Assembly: GCF_000346465.2 (NCBI RefSeq)
Contig: NC_034010.1
Coordinates: 17,929,574-17,993,573, forward strand
Origin: Prunus persica
Taxonomy: Eukaryota; Streptophyta; Magnoliopsida; Rosales; Rosaceae
DNA: 64,000 bases
Reading direction: 5' to 3'
The translations under genes and the position numbers were made by a program. A model generated the notes under the pieces. The model was not told the DNA's origin, did not search any database, and saw nothing but the letters and a program-made list of their open reading frames with translations. Shown piece by piece: positions 63,200 to 64,000 of this stretch. How positions within the stretch are numbered: the first letter of the stretch is position 1; the number at the start of each line of letters is the position of its first letter.

Positions 63200-63522
63200 A
63201 GTATAGCCGATTGCCTTTAAAAATTACACGAGTCAAGCCTTGCGGCTACACTATTTAGAAAAATACCCAAGCGTAGAGCCGCCTGGCTATACTATTATTT
63301 AAAATCAAAAATTAAAACAAATCCCAAGTATAGCCGCGCGGCTATACTATTTTCCAAAATACCTGCTGTACTATTCCTCAGTAAAAAAAAAGCACGAATA
63401 TAGCCGGCCGGCTATATTATTTTCGAAAATACCGAGCCTATAGCCGATCGGCTGCACTATTTAGTTTATTAAAAAAAGACCCACGTGCGAAAATAAGTAT
63501 AGCCGCGCGGCTATACTATTTG
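63200..63522. repeat. array of GC-rich palindromes TATAGCCG-NN-CGGCTATA
   Basis: Seven dispersed units, starting near 63200, 63231, 63271, 63327, 63397, 63437 and 63497. The clean ones read TATAGCCGCGCGGCTATA (63329-63346 and 63499-63516), TATAGCCGGCCGGCTATA (63399-63416) and TATAGCCGATCGGCTGCA (63439-63456). The others are degenerate on one arm (for example GTAGAGCCGCCTGGCTATAC). Most are followed by CTATT and by an AAAATACC-like spacer. Outside the units the DNA is A-rich. Confidence 0.85.
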
Positions 63523-63529
63523 AATGTGT

Positions 63530-63793
63530 CAAATCTTTAAAATCTATATTTTTTTTGAAACGAAAAAGATAAAAAAAAAAAATCCTAAACGAACCCAGAA
63601 CCCACAGTCCCTTCCCTCTCCTCCCTTTCTTTTATTCCACCCACACCACCCCCACCAAGAACCCAGAACCCGGCGCGCAACCACCCATTTTCTTCTCCCC
63701 CATTTCCCATGGCCACCATTGGAAGCCACCCTCCACCCCAGACCCATCCCCCCCAACAGACTTTCCTCCCCTGCCTCATCTCTCTGGAGTAGG

Positions 63794-63827
<34 letters not shown>

Positions 63828-64000
63828 GCAAGTGAACAAGGTAGGGGAGCCGAAGAAACATCATAAGATTTTCCTCCGAGACCATCTCCATCTTGACCAA
63901 CCAACCAGGATTTGATTTCCCAATTTCCAATTTCCAGTTTTCAATTCTCAATAGAACAGACAAACTAACAAACGCCAGTGCCATTGGAGTGACTGATTTC
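63530..64000. other. C-rich stretch and GA repeat, possible leader of a gene beyond the window
   Basis: From 63600 the plus strand becomes strongly C-rich (CCTTCCCTCTCC, CCACCCACACCACCCCCACC), followed by a (GA)n tract at 63797-63826. Neither strand shows a convincing coding frame. Such composition is common in plant 5' leaders, so a plus-strand gene may begin here and continue past 64000. Confidence 0.3.

Noticed and set aside
63200..63522. CRISPR-like array
   Set aside because: Palindromic repeats with irregular spacing (31-70 bases) in plant nuclear DNA; spacers are A-rich and similar to each other, and no cas-like gene is present.

Overview
This is a stretch of flowering-plant nuclear DNA, AT-rich, with intron-rich genes, long spacers, many dinucleotide repeats and many small transposons. 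The proteins are clearly eudicot. From left to right the window holds an alpha/beta-hydrolase-like gene, the histone H2B ubiquitin ligase HUB1, and further right a DREB-type ERF034-like gene. From memory, the Arabidopsis counterparts lie close together on chromosome 2 (At2g44970, At2g44950, At2g44940), so this looks like an expanded syntenic block. A woody rosid, perhaps Rosaceae, is my guess; the sequence alone does not settle it.

Layout. 1.1-5.7 kb (+): alpha/beta-hydrolase-fold gene, 8 coding exons. 6.1-7.2 kb: element with inverted ends. 9.6-18.2 kb (+): HUB1, 19 coding exons that join in frame to 876 codons. 20.5-25.5 kb (-): ATG3, 9 coding exons, 308 codons, plus a 3'UTR intron. 27-29 kb (+): broken cytosolic leucyl-tRNA synthetase copy with an in-frame stop and a large internal deletion. 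31-32.6 kb (+): a mosaic of an inverted ATG3 fragment joined to a second leucyl-tRNA synthetase tail. 33-41 kb: gene-poor spacer with a Helitron-like element, a Tourist-like MITE, a SINE and a hAT-like MITE. 41.2-42.1 kb (-): ERF034-like DREB gene. 45.9-55.7 kb (-): JMJ25/IBM1-like JmjC demethylase gene carrying several frameshifts, a lost iron ligand and an odd acidic repeat exon with a stop; most likely a pseudogene. 56.6-58.8 kb (-): nuclear gene for mitochondrial ribosomal protein S19 with a separate targeting-peptide part and untranslated leader exons. 59.4-60.6 kb (-): intronless RMA-like RING protein flanked by two members of one MITE family. 61.5-64 kb: MITEs, a very long CT array and an unusual array of GC-rich palindromes.

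The intact genes are unrelated housekeeping and regulatory genes (chromatin ubiquitination, autophagy conjugation, stress transcription factor, organelle translation, ubiquitin ligase) and do not form a pathway. The most unusual parts are the pseudogene mosaic at 27-32.6 kb, the decayed JmjC gene with its repeat exon, and the palindrome array at 63.2-63.5 kb. Exon borders below come from reading GT/AG sites and checking that phases add up; nothing was tested against transcripts.
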